Source: Winslowiella toletana
Lineage (GTDB): Bacteria > Pseudomonadota > Gammaproteobacteria > Enterobacterales > Enterobacteriaceae
Assembly (NCBI RefSeq): GCF_032164335.1
Contig: NZ_CP134152.1
Span: 1,240,001 to 1,304,000, forward strand
Direction: 5' to 3'
Length of the DNA: 64,000 bases
Every line of letters begins with the position of its first letter. Positions within the stretch are counted from its first letter, which is position 1. Below, piece by piece: positions 9,730 through 19,894 of this stretch. The notes beneath the pieces were generated by a model. That model had not been told where the DNA came from. It made no database searches and was given only the letters and a program-made list of their open reading frames with translations. The position numbers and the translations under genes were made by a program.

Positions 9730-11664
9730 ATGAGCTATCAGGTACTTGCCCGCAAGTGGCGTCCACAAGCGTTTACTGATGTTGTCGGTCAGGAGCATGT
9801 CCTGACAGCGCTGGCAAATGGCCTGTCGCTCGGCCGCATCCATCACGCTTATCTTTTTTCCGGCACCCGCGGTGTGGGAAAGACCACCATTGCGCGCCTG
9901 CTGGCGAAAGGACTGAACTGTGAAACCGGCATTACTGCCACCCCCTGCGGCCAGTGCGATAACTGCCGTGAAATTGAGCAGGGGCGCTTTGTCGATCTGA
10001 TCGAGATCGATGCGGCTTCACGCACCAAAGTTGAAGACACCCGCGATCTGCTGGACAACGTCCAGTACGCTCCGGCACGCGGGCGTTTTAAAGTTTACCT
10101 GATTGACGAAGTGCACATGCTGTCGCGGCACAGTTTCAACGCCCTGTTGAAAACGCTGGAAGAGCCGCCGTCACACGTCAAATTCCTGCTTGCCACGACC
10201 GATCCGCAAAAGCTGCCGGTGACTATTCTGTCACGCTGTCTGCAGTTCCATCTGAAAGCATTGGATGTCGAGCAAATTCGCGGCCAGCTGGAGCATGTAT
10301 TAAAACAGGAAGCGATACCGGCGGAAAACCGTGCTCTGCAGCTGCTGGCGCGTGCCGCCGATGGCAGTATGCGTGATGCGCTCAGCCTGGCCGATCAGGC
10401 GATCGCCATGGGACTGGGGCAGGTCAGTACCGAGACGGTTAACGCCATGCTTGGCACGCTCGATGACGAACAGCCACTGGCACTGATTGAAGCGTTAGTG
10501 GATGCTGAAGGTCAGCAGATGATGGCGCTGCTGAACCAGGCTGCGTCACGCGGCGTAGAATGGGAAGCGTTGCTGGTTGAAATGTTGCGTCTGCTGCACC
10601 GTATTGCGATGTTGCAGCTGTTGCCTTCGGCGATCGGCGACGATCAAGCCGCTATAGAACAGCGGTTGCGCGAGCTGGCCCGAGTGTTGCCACCTGCGGA
10701 TGTGCAGCTTTACTATCAGACGCTGTTAGTCGGACGTAAAGAGCTGGCGCTGGCACCGGATCGGCGTATGGGCGTTGAAATGACGTTACTGCGCGCGCTG
10801 GCGTTTCATCCGCGCCAGGTGATTGCCGAACCGGTATCCCGGCCGGTGATGACGCCGCAAGCTCAGCCACAGCTGAGTGCATCGACCAGCGCGCCGTCAC
10901 AGCCGCCAGCACCTCATACCGTGCCGGACAGCGCACCGCCGGATAATTTGCCCGATGCTACCAGTCAGCTACTGCAGGCGCGCACCCAACTGATGCGTCA
11001 GCAGGGAGCGACCAAAGCAAAAAAGAGTGAGCCGGCGGCGCCAGGTGCGCGGCCGGCAAGTTCGGCACTGGAGCGACTGGCTTCAGTTACCGAGCGCGGT
11101 CAGAAGCGACAGCAAGCCGCTGCCGCTGAGGCTGGCGCGGCGGTAAAAAAAGAGGCGTACCGCTGGAAAGCGCTGAACCCGGTCGAGGCGAAGCCGGAGC
11201 CGGTCGCCACGCCGAAAGCATTGCGCTCGGCGTTAGAGCACGAGAAAACGCCGGAGCTGGCCAACCGACTGACAGAAGAGTCGCAGCAGCGCGATGCCTG
11301 GGCGGCAGAAATTGCCGCAATGACGCTGCCTAAACTCGTCCAGCAGCTGGCATTAAACGCCTGGAAAGAACAGACTGAGCAGGGCGTTTGTCTACACTTA
11401 CGTGCCGGACAGCGCCACCTTAATTCGCCATCGGCACAGAAAGTGCTGGCGGAAGCATTAAGCCTGGCGGCAGGCCAGACAGTTGAACTGACGATTATCG
11501 AAGATGATAATCCTTCGGTGCTAACCCCACTGGAGTGGCGACAGGCAATTTATGAAGAAAAGCTGGCGCAGGCGCGCCAGTCGATAATCGCGGATACTCA
11601 CATCCAGACCCTGCGTCGGTTTTTTGATGCCGATCTGGATGAAGAGAGTATTCGCCCCGTTTGA
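9730..11664 (+). CDS. dnaX: DNA polymerase III subunits tau and gamma
   Basis: 644-aa tau subunit, similar in length to E. coli tau (643). It is the AAA+ clamp-loader ATPase that also bridges the two core polymerases and DnaB. Visible features are Walker A GTRGVGKTTIARLLAKGL (about 45-62), a zinc module with Cys residues (CETG..CGQCDNC), Walker B LIDEVHML, the sensor SRCLQF, then a Pro/Ala-rich linker and the tau-specific C-terminal domains. A programmed -1 frameshift (separate entry) yields gamma of 433 residues. It is the first gene of dnaX-ybaB-recR. Confidence 0.98.
   Translation: MSYQVLARKWRPQAFTDVVGQEHVLTALANGLSLGRIHHAYLFSGTRGVGKTTIARLLAKGLNCETGITATPCGQCDNCREIEQGRFVDLIEIDAASRTKVEDTRDLLDNVQYAPARGRFKVYLIDEVHMLSRHSFNALLKTLEEPPSHVKFLLATTDPQKLPVTILSRCLQFHLKALDVEQIRGQLEHVLKQEAIPAENRALQLLARAADGSMRDALSLADQAIAMGLGQVSTETVNAMLGTLDDEQPLALIEALVDAEGQQMMALLNQAASRGVEWEALLVEMLRLLHRIAMLQLLPSAIGDDQAAIEQRLRELARVLPPADVQLYYQTLLVGRKELALAPDRRMGVEMTLLRALAFHPRQVIAEPVSRPVMTPQAQPQLSASTSAPSQPPAPHTVPDSAPPDNLPDATSQLLQARTQLMRQQGATKAKKSEPAAPGARPASSALERLASVTERGQKRQQAAAAEAGAAVKKEAYRWKALNPVEAKPEPVATPKALRSALEHEKTPELANRLTEESQQRDAWAAEIAAMTLPKLVQQLALNAWKEQTEQGVCLHLRAGQRHLNSPSAQKVLAEALSLAAGQTVELTIIEDDNPSVLTPLEWRQAIYEEKLAQARQSIIADTHIQTLRRFFDADLDEESIRPV
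11003..11057 (+). promoter_or_regulatory. Programmed -1 ribosomal frameshift signal in dnaX
   Basis: All three E. coli elements are visible. A Shine-Dalgarno-like AGGGAG at 11003-11008 lies ten bases before the slippery heptamer A AAA AAG (11019-11025). After it, a GC-rich hairpin can form (GCCGGC at 11031-11036 with GCCGGC at 11052-11057). Slipping back one base reads GAG then TGA (11028-11030), giving the shorter gamma protein. Confidence 0.93.
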
Positions 11665-11718
11665 ACCGCCGCCTAAGCGTATCCGACGATTACGCGGCCT
11701 GAGCTGAGAGAGAAGACT

Positions 11719-12048
11719 ATGTTTGGTAAAGCCGGTTTGGGCAACCTGATGAAGCAGGCCCAGCAAATGCAGGACAAAATGGCCCAGGTGCAGGAAGAGA
11801 TTGCTGCAATGGAAGTTACCGGTGAATCCGGTGCCGGTCTGGTAAAAGTGACCATTAACGGCGCACATAACTGCCGTCGTGTTGAAGTCGATCCAAGCTT
11901 GCTGGAAGATGACAAAGACATGCTGGAAGATCTGGTCGCTGCGGCATTCAACGACGCGGCGCGCCGTGTTGGTGAAGCGCAGAAAGAGAAAATGGCAGCA
12001 GTTTCCAGCGGAATGCAGTTGCCGCCGGGCTTTAAGATGCCATTCTGA
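11719..12048 (+). CDS. ybaB: Nucleoid-associated protein YbaB/EbfC
   Basis: 109 aa, starting [20 protein letters not shown], the full YbaB/EbfC pattern. Forms a DNA-binding dimer that bridges DNA; in other bacteria it recognises GTnAC-type sites. Residues 8-30 form the Gln/Met-rich helix. It lies 54 bases after dnaX, and its stop overlaps the recR start by one base (TGATG), so the two are translationally coupled. Confidence 0.96.
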   Translation: MFGKAGLGNLMKQAQQMQDKMAQVQEEIAAMEVTGESGAGLVKVTINGAHNCRRVEVDPSLLEDDKDMLEDLVAAAFNDAARRVGEAQKEKMAAVSSGMQLPPGFKMPF

Positions 12049-12653
12049 TGCAAACCAGCCCGCTCCTCGAAACACTGATGGAGTCGCTGCGCTGTTTACC
12101 CGGTGTCGGGCCTAAATCAGCGCAGCGCATGGCATTCCAGCTGTTGCAGCGCGATCGCAGCGGCGGAATGCGGCTGGCGCAGGCGCTGACCCGCGCGATG
12201 TCTGAAATCGGTCACTGTAAGGATTGCCATACTTTTACCGAGCAGGACATTTGCACCATCTGCGCCAATCCGCGACGTCAGCAGAATGGTCAGATCTGCG
12301 TGGTGGAAAGCCCGGCTGATATTCACGCCATTGAGCAAACCGGCCAGTTTGGCGGTCGCTACTTTGTGCTGATGGGCCATCTTTCACCGCTGGACGGTAT
12401 CGGCCCTAATGATATCGGACTGGATCGCCTTGAACAGCGACTGGAACGTGAAACTCTTCAGGAAGTGATTCTTGCTACCAATCCGACGGTAGAAGGTGAG
12501 GCGACTGCTAACTATATTGCGGAGCTTTGCGGGCAGTATGGTGTCGATGCCAGCCGCATCGCTCACGGTGTACCGATGGGTGGCGAACTGGAAATGGTCG
12601 ATGGCACCACCCTGTCACACTCGCTGGCGGGACGTCAAAAGATTAAATTCTGA
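12048..12653 (+). CDS. recR: Recombination mediator RecR
   Basis: 201 aa, the family length. With RecF and RecO it loads RecA onto SSB-coated gaps. Visible domains are an N-terminal helix-hairpin-helix ([17 protein letters not shown]), a four-Cys zinc finger (CKDCHTF...CTICANPRR), a Toprim domain ([15 protein letters not shown]) and a C-terminal Walker-B-like region with [16 protein letters not shown]. It starts on the ybaB stop, as in E. coli. Confidence 0.97.
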   Translation: MQTSPLLETLMESLRCLPGVGPKSAQRMAFQLLQRDRSGGMRLAQALTRAMSEIGHCKDCHTFTEQDICTICANPRRQQNGQICVVESPADIHAIEQTGQFGGRYFVLMGHLSPLDGIGPNDIGLDRLEQRLERETLQEVILATNPTVEGEATANYIAELCGQYGVDASRIAHGVPMGGELEMVDGTTLSHSLAGRQKIKF

Positions 12654-12683
12654 ACATTTGCAGGTACGGCGTAATCGTGCCTG

Positions 12684-12711
12684 CTTGAAAAGTTTTATTT
12701 CATCCCCATCT
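12684..12711 (+). promoter_or_regulatory. Sigma-32 heat-shock promoter of htpG
   Basis: CTTGAAA (12684-12690), a 13-base spacer, then CCCCATCT (12704-12711) match the RpoH consensus (CTTGAAA, 13-15, CCCCATnT). It lies 40 bases before the htpG start, so heat shock should induce htpG independently of recR. Confidence 0.9.
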
Positions 12712-12751
12712 CCTCCTCAACATTCAATAAACCTGATTTGTTGAGGTATCA

Positions 12752-14626
12752 ATGACCATGAAAGGACAAGAGACACGTGGCTTCCAGTCAGAAGTAAAAC
12801 AGCTTCTGCATTTGATGATCCACTCCCTCTATTCAAATAAAGAAATCTTCCTGCGCGAGCTGATCTCCAACGCTTCAGATGCTGCGGACAAGCTGCGTTT
12901 CCGCGCGCTCTCTTCCCCTGAACTGTATGAAGGTGATGGCGAGCTGCGGGTCCGGGTTTCGGTGAACAAGGAGCAACGTACCATTACGCTGAGCGATAAC
13001 GGTATTGGTATGCGTCGTGATGAAGTCATTGAAAACCTGGGGACGATTGCCAAATCTGGCACCAAATCTTTCCTCGAGTCGCTCGGTTCCGACCAGGCGA
13101 AAGACAGCCAACTGATTGGTCAGTTTGGTGTCGGTTTCTACTCGGCGTTTATCGTGGCGGATAAAGTCTCGGTGCGCACCCGTGCGGCCGGTGCTGCTGC
13201 CGATGAAGGGGTATTCTGGGAGTCGGAAGGTGAGGGTGACTACACCATTGCTGATATCGAAAAAGCCGATCGTGGCACCGAAATCACTCTGCATCTGCGT
13301 GAAGGCGAAGATGAGTTCCTTGATGCGTGGCGCGTGCGTGGCATTATCAGCAAATACTCTGACCACATTGCTCTGCCGGTAGAGATTGAGACGCACAACG
13401 AAGAAGACGACACCACCCACTGGGAAAAAATCAACAAAGCGCAGGCGTTATGGACGCGTAATAAGTCCGACGTCAGCGACGACGAATACAAAGAGTTCTA
13501 CAAGCATATTGCCCACGACTTTACCGATCCGGCGGCCTGGAGCCACAACCGCGTCGAGGGCAAGCAAGAGTACACCAGCCTGCTGTATATTCCGGCACAG
13601 GCACCGTGGGATATGTGGAACCGCGATCATAAGCATGGCCTGAAACTGTATGTTCAGCGCGTGTTTATCATGGATGACGCTGAGCAGTTTATGCCGAACT
13701 ACCTGCGCTTTGTGCGTGGACTGATCGACTCCAACGACCTGCCGCTGAACGTGTCTCGTGAAATCCTGCAGGACAGCCGTATCACCCAGAACCTGCGCAG
13801 TGCGCTGAGTAAGCGTGTGTTGCAGATGCTGGAGAAAATGGCGAAGGATGATGCGGAAAAATATCAGCAGTTCTGGCAGCAATTTGGCCTGGTCCTGAAA
13901 GAAGGCCCGGCAGAAGATGCCAGCAACGGTGAAACTATCGCTAAACTGCTGCGCTTTGCTTCAACCAGCAGTGAAGGTTCAGCGCAGACCGTGTCGCTGG
14001 AAGACTACGTCAGCCGGATGGTTGAAGGTCAGGATAAAATTTACTACATCACTGCCGACAGCTATGCAGCGGCGAAAAGCAGCCCGCACCTTGAGGTGTT
14101 CCGCAAGAAGGGCATCGAAGTCCTGTTGCTTTCAGACCGCATTGACGAATGGATGATGAGCTACCTGACTGAGTTTGACGGTAAGTCCTTCCAGTCGGTC
14201 AGCAAGGCGGACGATTCTTTAAGCAAGCTGGCTGATGAAGAGAGCGACGAGCAGAAAGAAGCGGAAAAAGCGCTGGAGCCGTTTATCGAGCGGGTGAAAA
14301 CCTTGCTTGGCGAACGAGTGAAAGAAGTGCGCCTGACCCATCGTCTGACTGATACGCCGGCAATCGTGACTACCGAAGCCAACGACATGAGTACCCAAAT
14401 GGCGAAACTGTTTGCCGCGGCGGGGCAGGCGGTGCCGGAAGTGAAGTATCTGTTTGAGATCAATCCGGATCACGCGCTGGTGAAACGCGCTGCCGACACG
14501 CAGGACGAAGCGCGCTTTGCCGAGTGGATCGAGCTGTTGCTGGATCAGGCGCTGTTTGCTGAGCGCGGTACGCTGGACGATCCAAACCAGTTTATCCGCC
14601 GGATGAATCAGCTGCTGATTGCCTGA
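12752..14626 (+). CDS. htpG: Hsp90-family chaperone HtpG
   Basis: 624 aa (622 from the second ATG). ATP-dependent cytosolic Hsp90 homologue that remodels client proteins with DnaK. The N-terminal GHKL ATPase shows the [22 protein letters not shown] and [12 protein letters not shown] motifs, followed by the middle and dimerisation domains. E. coli HtpG begins [12 protein letters not shown], which corresponds to the ATG at 12758. GAGG at 12743-12746 is spaced better for 12752. Either start is possible; the difference is two residues. Confidence 0.97.
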   Translation: MTMKGQETRGFQSEVKQLLHLMIHSLYSNKEIFLRELISNASDAADKLRFRALSSPELYEGDGELRVRVSVNKEQRTITLSDNGIGMRRDEVIENLGTIAKSGTKSFLESLGSDQAKDSQLIGQFGVGFYSAFIVADKVSVRTRAAGAAADEGVFWESEGEGDYTIADIEKADRGTEITLHLREGEDEFLDAWRVRGIISKYSDHIALPVEIETHNEEDDTTHWEKINKAQALWTRNKSDVSDDEYKEFYKHIAHDFTDPAAWSHNRVEGKQEYTSLLYIPAQAPWDMWNRDHKHGLKLYVQRVFIMDDAEQFMPNYLRFVRGLIDSNDLPLNVSREILQDSRITQNLRSALSKRVLQMLEKMAKDDAEKYQQFWQQFGLVLKEGPAEDASNGETIAKLLRFASTSSEGSAQTVSLEDYVSRMVEGQDKIYYITADSYAAAKSSPHLEVFRKKGIEVLLLSDRIDEWMMSYLTEFDGKSFQSVSKADDSLSKLADEESDEQKEAEKALEPFIERVKTLLGERVKEVRLTHRLTDTPAIVTTEANDMSTQMAKLFAAAGQAVPEVKYLFEINPDHALVKRAADTQDEARFAEWIELLLDQALFAERGTLDDPNQFIRRMNQLLIA

Positions 14627-14703
14627 GGCCGGTTGTAAAGCGGCGGCGTTTTCGCCGCCCATGCCCGGAGGTGGCATCCTGCATGTCATCATAACCGGAT
14701 CTG

Positions 14704-14727
14704 AAGGCGGCTAAGGCCGCCTTTTTT
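14704..14727 (+). terminator. Intrinsic terminator of htpG
   Basis: An 8-bp stem AAGGCGGC (14704-14711) with GCCGCCTT (14716-14723), TAAG loop, then a T-run. It runs into the stop codon of the convergent LysR gene. A second GC-rich hairpin lies at 14642-14659 without a T-run. Confidence 0.85.
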
Positions 14728-15601
14728 ACTCTGCGCCAGCCGCTTCAGCCAGTAACCAGCGGCGAAAAATCACAATGTCCGGCTCATCTTCCCTTGCCTG
14801 CTTCACCATCATCCAGGTGGCACGAGCCATCGCAGTGAATCCCACCGGCGCAATCAGCGTGCCATCTTCCAGCTCTTTTTTTACCAGAATCCGTGGCGTA
14901 ATCATCAGGCCTAATCCGTTGCGCGCCGCCTGAATACCGAGCGTCAGGTTATCGAAATATCTGCCAGCCCAGAAGTCTCCGCGTGCGCCGCTTTTTTCCG
15001 CCCATTCAGCCCAGGCATGACGCTTGGTATCGGCATGCAGCAGTGGCAGGGTGGTGAAATCGGTGTCGAAGTCGACCTGCCGATCAAAATCGGCTGAGCA
15101 AACCGGGCCAATATAATCAACGGTAATCAGCGTAGTGGCAATATCCTGATGAGTGGTCTGCTCGTGGCTTAGAATCAGCACGTCAGTCTGATCGCTGCGC
15201 ACTTTATCAATATCCATATGCGTCTGAAAATTAAGAGCAATATTGGGGTGCTGCCGGCTGAAATCACTGATGCGTGGGATCAGCCACTGGGAAAGAAAAC
15301 TGGGGGCACTGGATACCGTCAGGCTGCTGCTGGTGCGTTGCGATATTTTCTCACAGGTGATTTCAATTTCGTTAAATGCCTGCGTACAGGTTTTCTTCAG
15401 GCGCTCGCCGTCTGCTGTCAGCTGAACCCGACCATTCGCCCTGATAAACAACGGTTTACCCAGCCACTCCTCCAGCTGTTTGATCTGATGGCTGACGGCG
15501 CTGTGGGTAACATTCAGTGACTGAGCCGCAAGGCTGAAGCTGTTGTGCAGTGCCGCCTGCTGAAAATAACGCAGTGCGCGTAATGAGGGAAGTCCCGCCA
15601 T
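14726..15601 (-). CDS. LysR-family transcriptional regulator (GcvA-like)
   Basis: 291 aa. The N-terminal winged helix (about 1-65) has LRALRYFQQAALHNSFSLAA and LNVTHSAVSHQIKQLEEWL, the pattern of the GcvA/AmpR subgroup. A LysR substrate-binding domain follows (about 90-285). The target and ligand cannot be told from sequence. It lies between htpG and adk, which are adjacent in E. coli, together with the unknown gene at 15870, so this is a lineage-specific insertion. It is divergent from that gene across about 270 bases, a layout typical for a LysR regulator and its target. Confidence 0.88.
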   Translation of the reverse strand: MAGLPSLRALRYFQQAALHNSFSLAAQSLNVTHSAVSHQIKQLEEWLGKPLFIRANGRVQLTADGERLKKTCTQAFNEIEITCEKISQRTSSSLTVSSAPSFLSQWLIPRISDFSRQHPNIALNFQTHMDIDKVRSDQTDVLILSHEQTTHQDIATTLITVDYIGPVCSADFDRQVDFDTDFTTLPLLHADTKRHAWAEWAEKSGARGDFWAGRYFDNLTLGIQAARNGLGLMITPRILVKKELEDGTLIAPVGFTAMARATWMMVKQAREDEPDIVIFRRWLLAEAAGAE

Positions 15602-15869
15602 TGATGACTACCTGTTAGAAAAACTAACAAGAAGTGTCTGTTTATATCATTTCAAAGTCCAGCTGCAATTTCATACTCTTGGCGACGGAAGTTAACGAAA
15701 CACGGCGAGAATAAGCCGTGGCCGCTAATTACTTCGCCAGCACCGGGGAATCAGTAACGTGCTTTCTGGCACTGCTGGCCGCAAAAAAATAACAACCATG
15801 CACTCTCTCCGCGGCTGCACACAGCAATCAGCCGCAAAGCAGTTTTTTACCGGCAAGAGTTAATCAATA

Positions 15870-16487
15870 ATGGATAAATCCTCGCTCTCTCCTTTGCGGC
15901 AAAAAATTGCAGATGCATCGTCCGAAAAGGACGCAAAGACGCTGCACAATCAGCTGCGCCAGGCCCTTTCCCGCCTGTATAAGCTGGAAAATCACGATCT
16001 CTTTTTTGTGAAATCAGTCACAGCCGGACGGGTGATCTTATCGCATCTGTTTCATAAGCAGGAGGTGGCGCGCTGTGTGGCGCGACAAACCAGCCAGCTG
16101 CCAGCCAGTGAACTGTTGAACCACCGCACCGCACGTCTTGGCGAACCGGGAAAAGTGCCGATGATCACCCATGTAAATCCCCGCACCGGTAAGGTCAACA
16201 GCCTGCGCGGCTGTGAGGGAAAGGGAGTGGTCGATGCCTCCGACAGTTTTGCCACCTCGCTGCATGAGGAGCTGGTGCGCGACAGCGCTATTTTTATTAC
16301 GCCACTTCACCGGCATGCTTCGTTGTCGTCTGGCCTGGCGATGATTGCGCTGCGCACCACCGCCTTCAGTACCCTGATGCGCAGTGAACTGCGGCTGTTT
16401 GAAGCCTCAACGGTTCCGGCGAGGCCGCTGGCCGATGCGCTAGGGATAATACGCAGCAGTCACTGGCAGCCGTATAATCTGGCGTAG
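15870..16487 (+). CDS. Hypothetical protein, unrecognised family (205 aa)
   Basis: 205 aa, basic, with no signal peptide and no clear membrane segment. I do not recognise the family. The N-terminal ~45 residues look helical and charged (IADASSEKDAKTLHNQLRQA). The middle holds a Cys/Gly patch (VNSLRGCEGKGVVDASDSF). The C-terminal part is mildly hydrophobic (SLSSGLAMIALRTTAFSTLM). Codon use resembles the neighbouring chromosome. It lies divergent from a LysR regulator between htpG and adk, so LysR control is a guess from layout. The ribosome-binding site is weak (AAGAG about ten bases upstream). Confidence 0.65.
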   Translation: MDKSSLSPLRQKIADASSEKDAKTLHNQLRQALSRLYKLENHDLFFVKSVTAGRVILSHLFHKQEVARCVARQTSQLPASELLNHRTARLGEPGKVPMITHVNPRTGKVNSLRGCEGKGVVDASDSFATSLHEELVRDSAIFITPLHRHASLSSGLAMIALRTTAFSTLMRSELRLFEASTVPARPLADALGIIRSSHWQPYNLA

Positions 16488-16703
16488 CTGAAAGCGCACG
16501 CTGAATAAAACGGATAAATGCAGTGACGATAAACACGCCAACCCCCGAAGGTGTTACCGAGAACAAGCTTGTTAAGTTGCTGTAATAATGATGGATTTAT
16601 CTATTAATTCACAATATGGCAGCATAAATGTTACTGCCGCTTAACTGCCCGCTTTCTTGTGGATACCTGGGCTTAATGGTATGTTCTTGGCCTTATTAGT
16701 TAG

Positions 16704-17378
<675 letters not shown>

Positions 17379-17500
17379 TCGTTTCTGGGCCGGGTTTCAC
17401 CTGGCCCTTTTGCAGCAATCGGTTCATCCCCCGCAATTTTTAGCTACAATCATTCTCGTTTTCATTTATACCCACCTTTATGCCAATAAAAGGAATAAAA

Positions 17501-18460
17501 ATGAGGCAAGATAAACCCGGCGTATTGCTGGTAAATCTCGGCACGCCTGATGCGCCAACCGCCGCTGCGGTAAAGCGCTACCTGAAACAATTTCTTAGCG
17601 ATCCGCGCGTTGTTGATACGCCGCGCTGGTTGTGGTGGCCGCTCCTTAACGGCGCGATCCTGCCGATTCGCTCTCCGCGCGTGGCAAAGCTGTACGCTTC
17701 GGTATGGATGGATGACGGTTCTCCGCTGCTGGTTTACAGCAAACGTCAGCGTGACGCGCTGGCAGCCCGTCTGGATATGCCGGTTGCGCTCGGCATGAGC
17801 TACGGTAATCCCAGCCTGAAAAGCGCGGTGGACAGCCTGATGCAGCAGGGCGTCACGCGCCTGATCGTGCTGCCGCTCTATCCGCAATTCTCCTGCTCGA
17901 CCGTAGCGGCGGTGTGGGATGGCTTAACCAAAGTGTTTGCCGGCTACCGTTCGCTACCGGACGTGCAGTTTATCCGCGATTATGCCACTCATCCTGGCTA
18001 CATTGCCGCGCTGAAGGCGTCGGTGGAACGCTCTTTTGCTGCCCACGGTAAACCCGATCTGCTGGTGATGTCTTTTCACGGCATTCCACAGCGTTTTGCC
18101 GACGAAGGTGATGATTATCCGCAGCGCTGCCACGATACGGCCGATGCACTGGCGGCGGCGCTGGGACTGGGTCCGAACGAAGTGATGTTGACCTTCCAGT
18201 CGCGCTTCGGTCGCGAACCCTGGTTAACGCCGTATACCGATGAAACGCTGAAAGGTTTACCGGCTAAGGGCATTAAGCATATTCAGATTATGAGCCCTGG
18301 CTTCTCAGCAGACTGCCTGGAAACGCTGGAAGAGATTAGCGAACAGAACCGTGAATTCTTTATGCATGCTGGTGGTACGCAGTTTGAATATATTCCGGCG
18401 CTAAATGATGACGCCGAACATATCGATATGATGGTGGATTTAGTCAACCGCCAGCGTTAA
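17501..18460 (+). CDS. hemH: Ferrochelatase
   Basis: 319 aa from the ATG at 17501 (E. coli 320). Inserts Fe2+ into protoporphyrin IX, the last step of haem synthesis. The start [19 protein letters not shown] matches the family; an ATG at 17480 would add seven residues, but the AAGGA at 17488-17492 serves the later start. The catalytic His lies in [15 protein letters not shown], and the acidic partner lies in [16 protein letters not shown]. It follows adk, as in E. coli; aes is absent downstream. Confidence 0.97.
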   Translation: MRQDKPGVLLVNLGTPDAPTAAAVKRYLKQFLSDPRVVDTPRWLWWPLLNGAILPIRSPRVAKLYASVWMDDGSPLLVYSKRQRDALAARLDMPVALGMSYGNPSLKSAVDSLMQQGVTRLIVLPLYPQFSCSTVAAVWDGLTKVFAGYRSLPDVQFIRDYATHPGYIAALKASVERSFAAHGKPDLLVMSFHGIPQRFADEGDDYPQRCHDTADALAAALGLGPNEVMLTFQSRFGREPWLTPYTDETLKGLPAKGIKHIQIMSPGFSADCLETLEEISEQNREFFMHAGGTQFEYIPALNDDAEHIDMMVDLVNRQR

Positions 18461-18529
18461 TCACTCTGGCTAAGTGGGGCCGTGAATATGTTATGATTCA
18501 CGGCCTGAATTCTTCCAAAGTTATTAATC

Positions 18530-19837
18530 ATGAAATTTCCCGGCAAACGTAAATCCAAACACTACTTCCCCGTTAGCGCACGCGATCCGTTACTGCAACC
18601 TCAACTCCAGCCAGAAAATGAAAACGGCAGCAGCTGGGTAGTGGGTATCGATCAGACGCTGGTGGATATCGAAGCCAAAGTGGATGATGCTTTTGTCGCG
18701 CGTTATGGTCTCAGCGCCGGTCACTCGCTGGTGATTGACGATGACGTTGCTGAAGCGCTGTACAGCGAGCTGATGCGCGAGCAGTTAATCAGCCATCAGT
18801 TTGCCGGTGGCACCATCGGTAACACCCTGCATAACTACTCGGTGCTGGCGGATGACCGCTCGGTGCTGCTGGGTGTGATGTGCAGCAACGTGCAGATTGG
18901 TGGCTATGCCTATCGCTACCTGTGTAACACCTCCAGCCGTACCGATCTCAACTACCTGCAAGGCGTCGATGGTGCGATTGGCCGCTGCTTTACCCTGATT
19001 GGCGATAACGGTGAGCGGACCTTTGCCATCAGCCCGGGGATGATGAATCAGCTGCGCGAGGAGAATATTCCGGAACAGGTGATCGCCGGTGCTTCTGCGC
19101 TGGTGCTGACTTCTTACCTGGTGCGCTGCAAGCCGGGTGAGCCGATGCCGGCTGCCACCATGAAAGCGATTGAATATGCGAAAAAGCATAATGTGCCGGT
19201 GGTTCTGACGCTCGGCACCAAATATGTGATTGCCGATAACCCACAGTTCTGGCGCGACTTCCTGCGCGACCACGTATCTATTGTGGCGATGAATGAAGAT
19301 GAAGCGCAGGAGCTGACCGGCCTCAGCGATCCGCTACTGGCGTCAGATAAGGCACTGGACTGGGTTGACCTGGTATTATGTACCGCCGGGCCAAACGGGC
19401 TGTATATGGCAGGTTTTACCGAGGATGAAGGCAAACGCAAGACCAATCATCCGCTGCTGCCGGGGGCAATTGCCGAGTTTAACCAGTATGAATTCAGCCG
19501 TGCGATGCGCCATCAGGATTGTCAGCAGCCGCTGCGCATTTTCTCGCATATCGCTCCCTATATGGGCGGCCCTGAGAAGATAATGAATACCAACGGGGCA
19601 GGGGATGGAGCGCTGGCGGCGTTACTGCACGATATTACCGCCAACAACTATCACCGGACCAATGTGCCGAATTCCAGCAAGCATGCACGCAGTTATCTGA
19701 CCTACTCCTCGCTGGCACAAGTATGTAAGTACGCTAATCGCGTCAGCTATCAGGTGTTAAATCAGCACTCACCACGCCTGACGCGGGGATTGCCGGAACG
19801 TGAAGACAGCCTGGAAGAGTCTTACTGGGAAAGGTAA
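18530..19837 (+). CDS. gsk: Inosine-guanosine kinase
   Basis: 435 aa (E. coli 434). PfkB/ribokinase-fold enzyme phosphorylating guanosine and inosine for purine salvage. It opens MKFPGKRKSKHYFPVSARDPL, the Gsk-specific N-terminus. The PfkB C-terminal signature with the catalytic Asp is NTNGAGDGALAALLHDI (about 353-369). It sits 69 bases after hemH and is convergent with ybaL across a shared hairpin. Confidence 0.97.
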   Translation: MKFPGKRKSKHYFPVSARDPLLQPQLQPENENGSSWVVGIDQTLVDIEAKVDDAFVARYGLSAGHSLVIDDDVAEALYSELMREQLISHQFAGGTIGNTLHNYSVLADDRSVLLGVMCSNVQIGGYAYRYLCNTSSRTDLNYLQGVDGAIGRCFTLIGDNGERTFAISPGMMNQLREENIPEQVIAGASALVLTSYLVRCKPGEPMPAATMKAIEYAKKHNVPVVLTLGTKYVIADNPQFWRDFLRDHVSIVAMNEDEAQELTGLSDPLLASDKALDWVDLVLCTAGPNGLYMAGFTEDEGKRKTNHPLLPGAIAEFNQYEFSRAMRHQDCQQPLRIFSHIAPYMGGPEKIMNTNGAGDGALAALLHDITANNYHRTNVPNSSKHARSYLTYSSLAQVCKYANRVSYQVLNQHSPRLTRGLPEREDSLEESYWER

Positions 19838-19856
19838 CTACCGGTTAATTCAGTGA

Positions 19857-19879
19857 ATGGGCGGCTAAATGCCGCCCAT
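19857..19879. terminator. Shared hairpin between gsk and ybaL
   Basis: A 9-bp stem ATGGGCGGC (19857-19865) with GCCGCCCAT (19871-19879) and a TAAAT loop. It lies between convergent genes. T-runs are weak on both sides, so its strength as an intrinsic terminator is uncertain. Confidence 0.6.
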
Positions 19880-19894
19880 ATTGCTTTATAGCGA

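Noticed and set aside
12875-13420. 181-codon minus-strand frame inside htpG
   Set aside because: Antisense shadow of conserved htpG codons.
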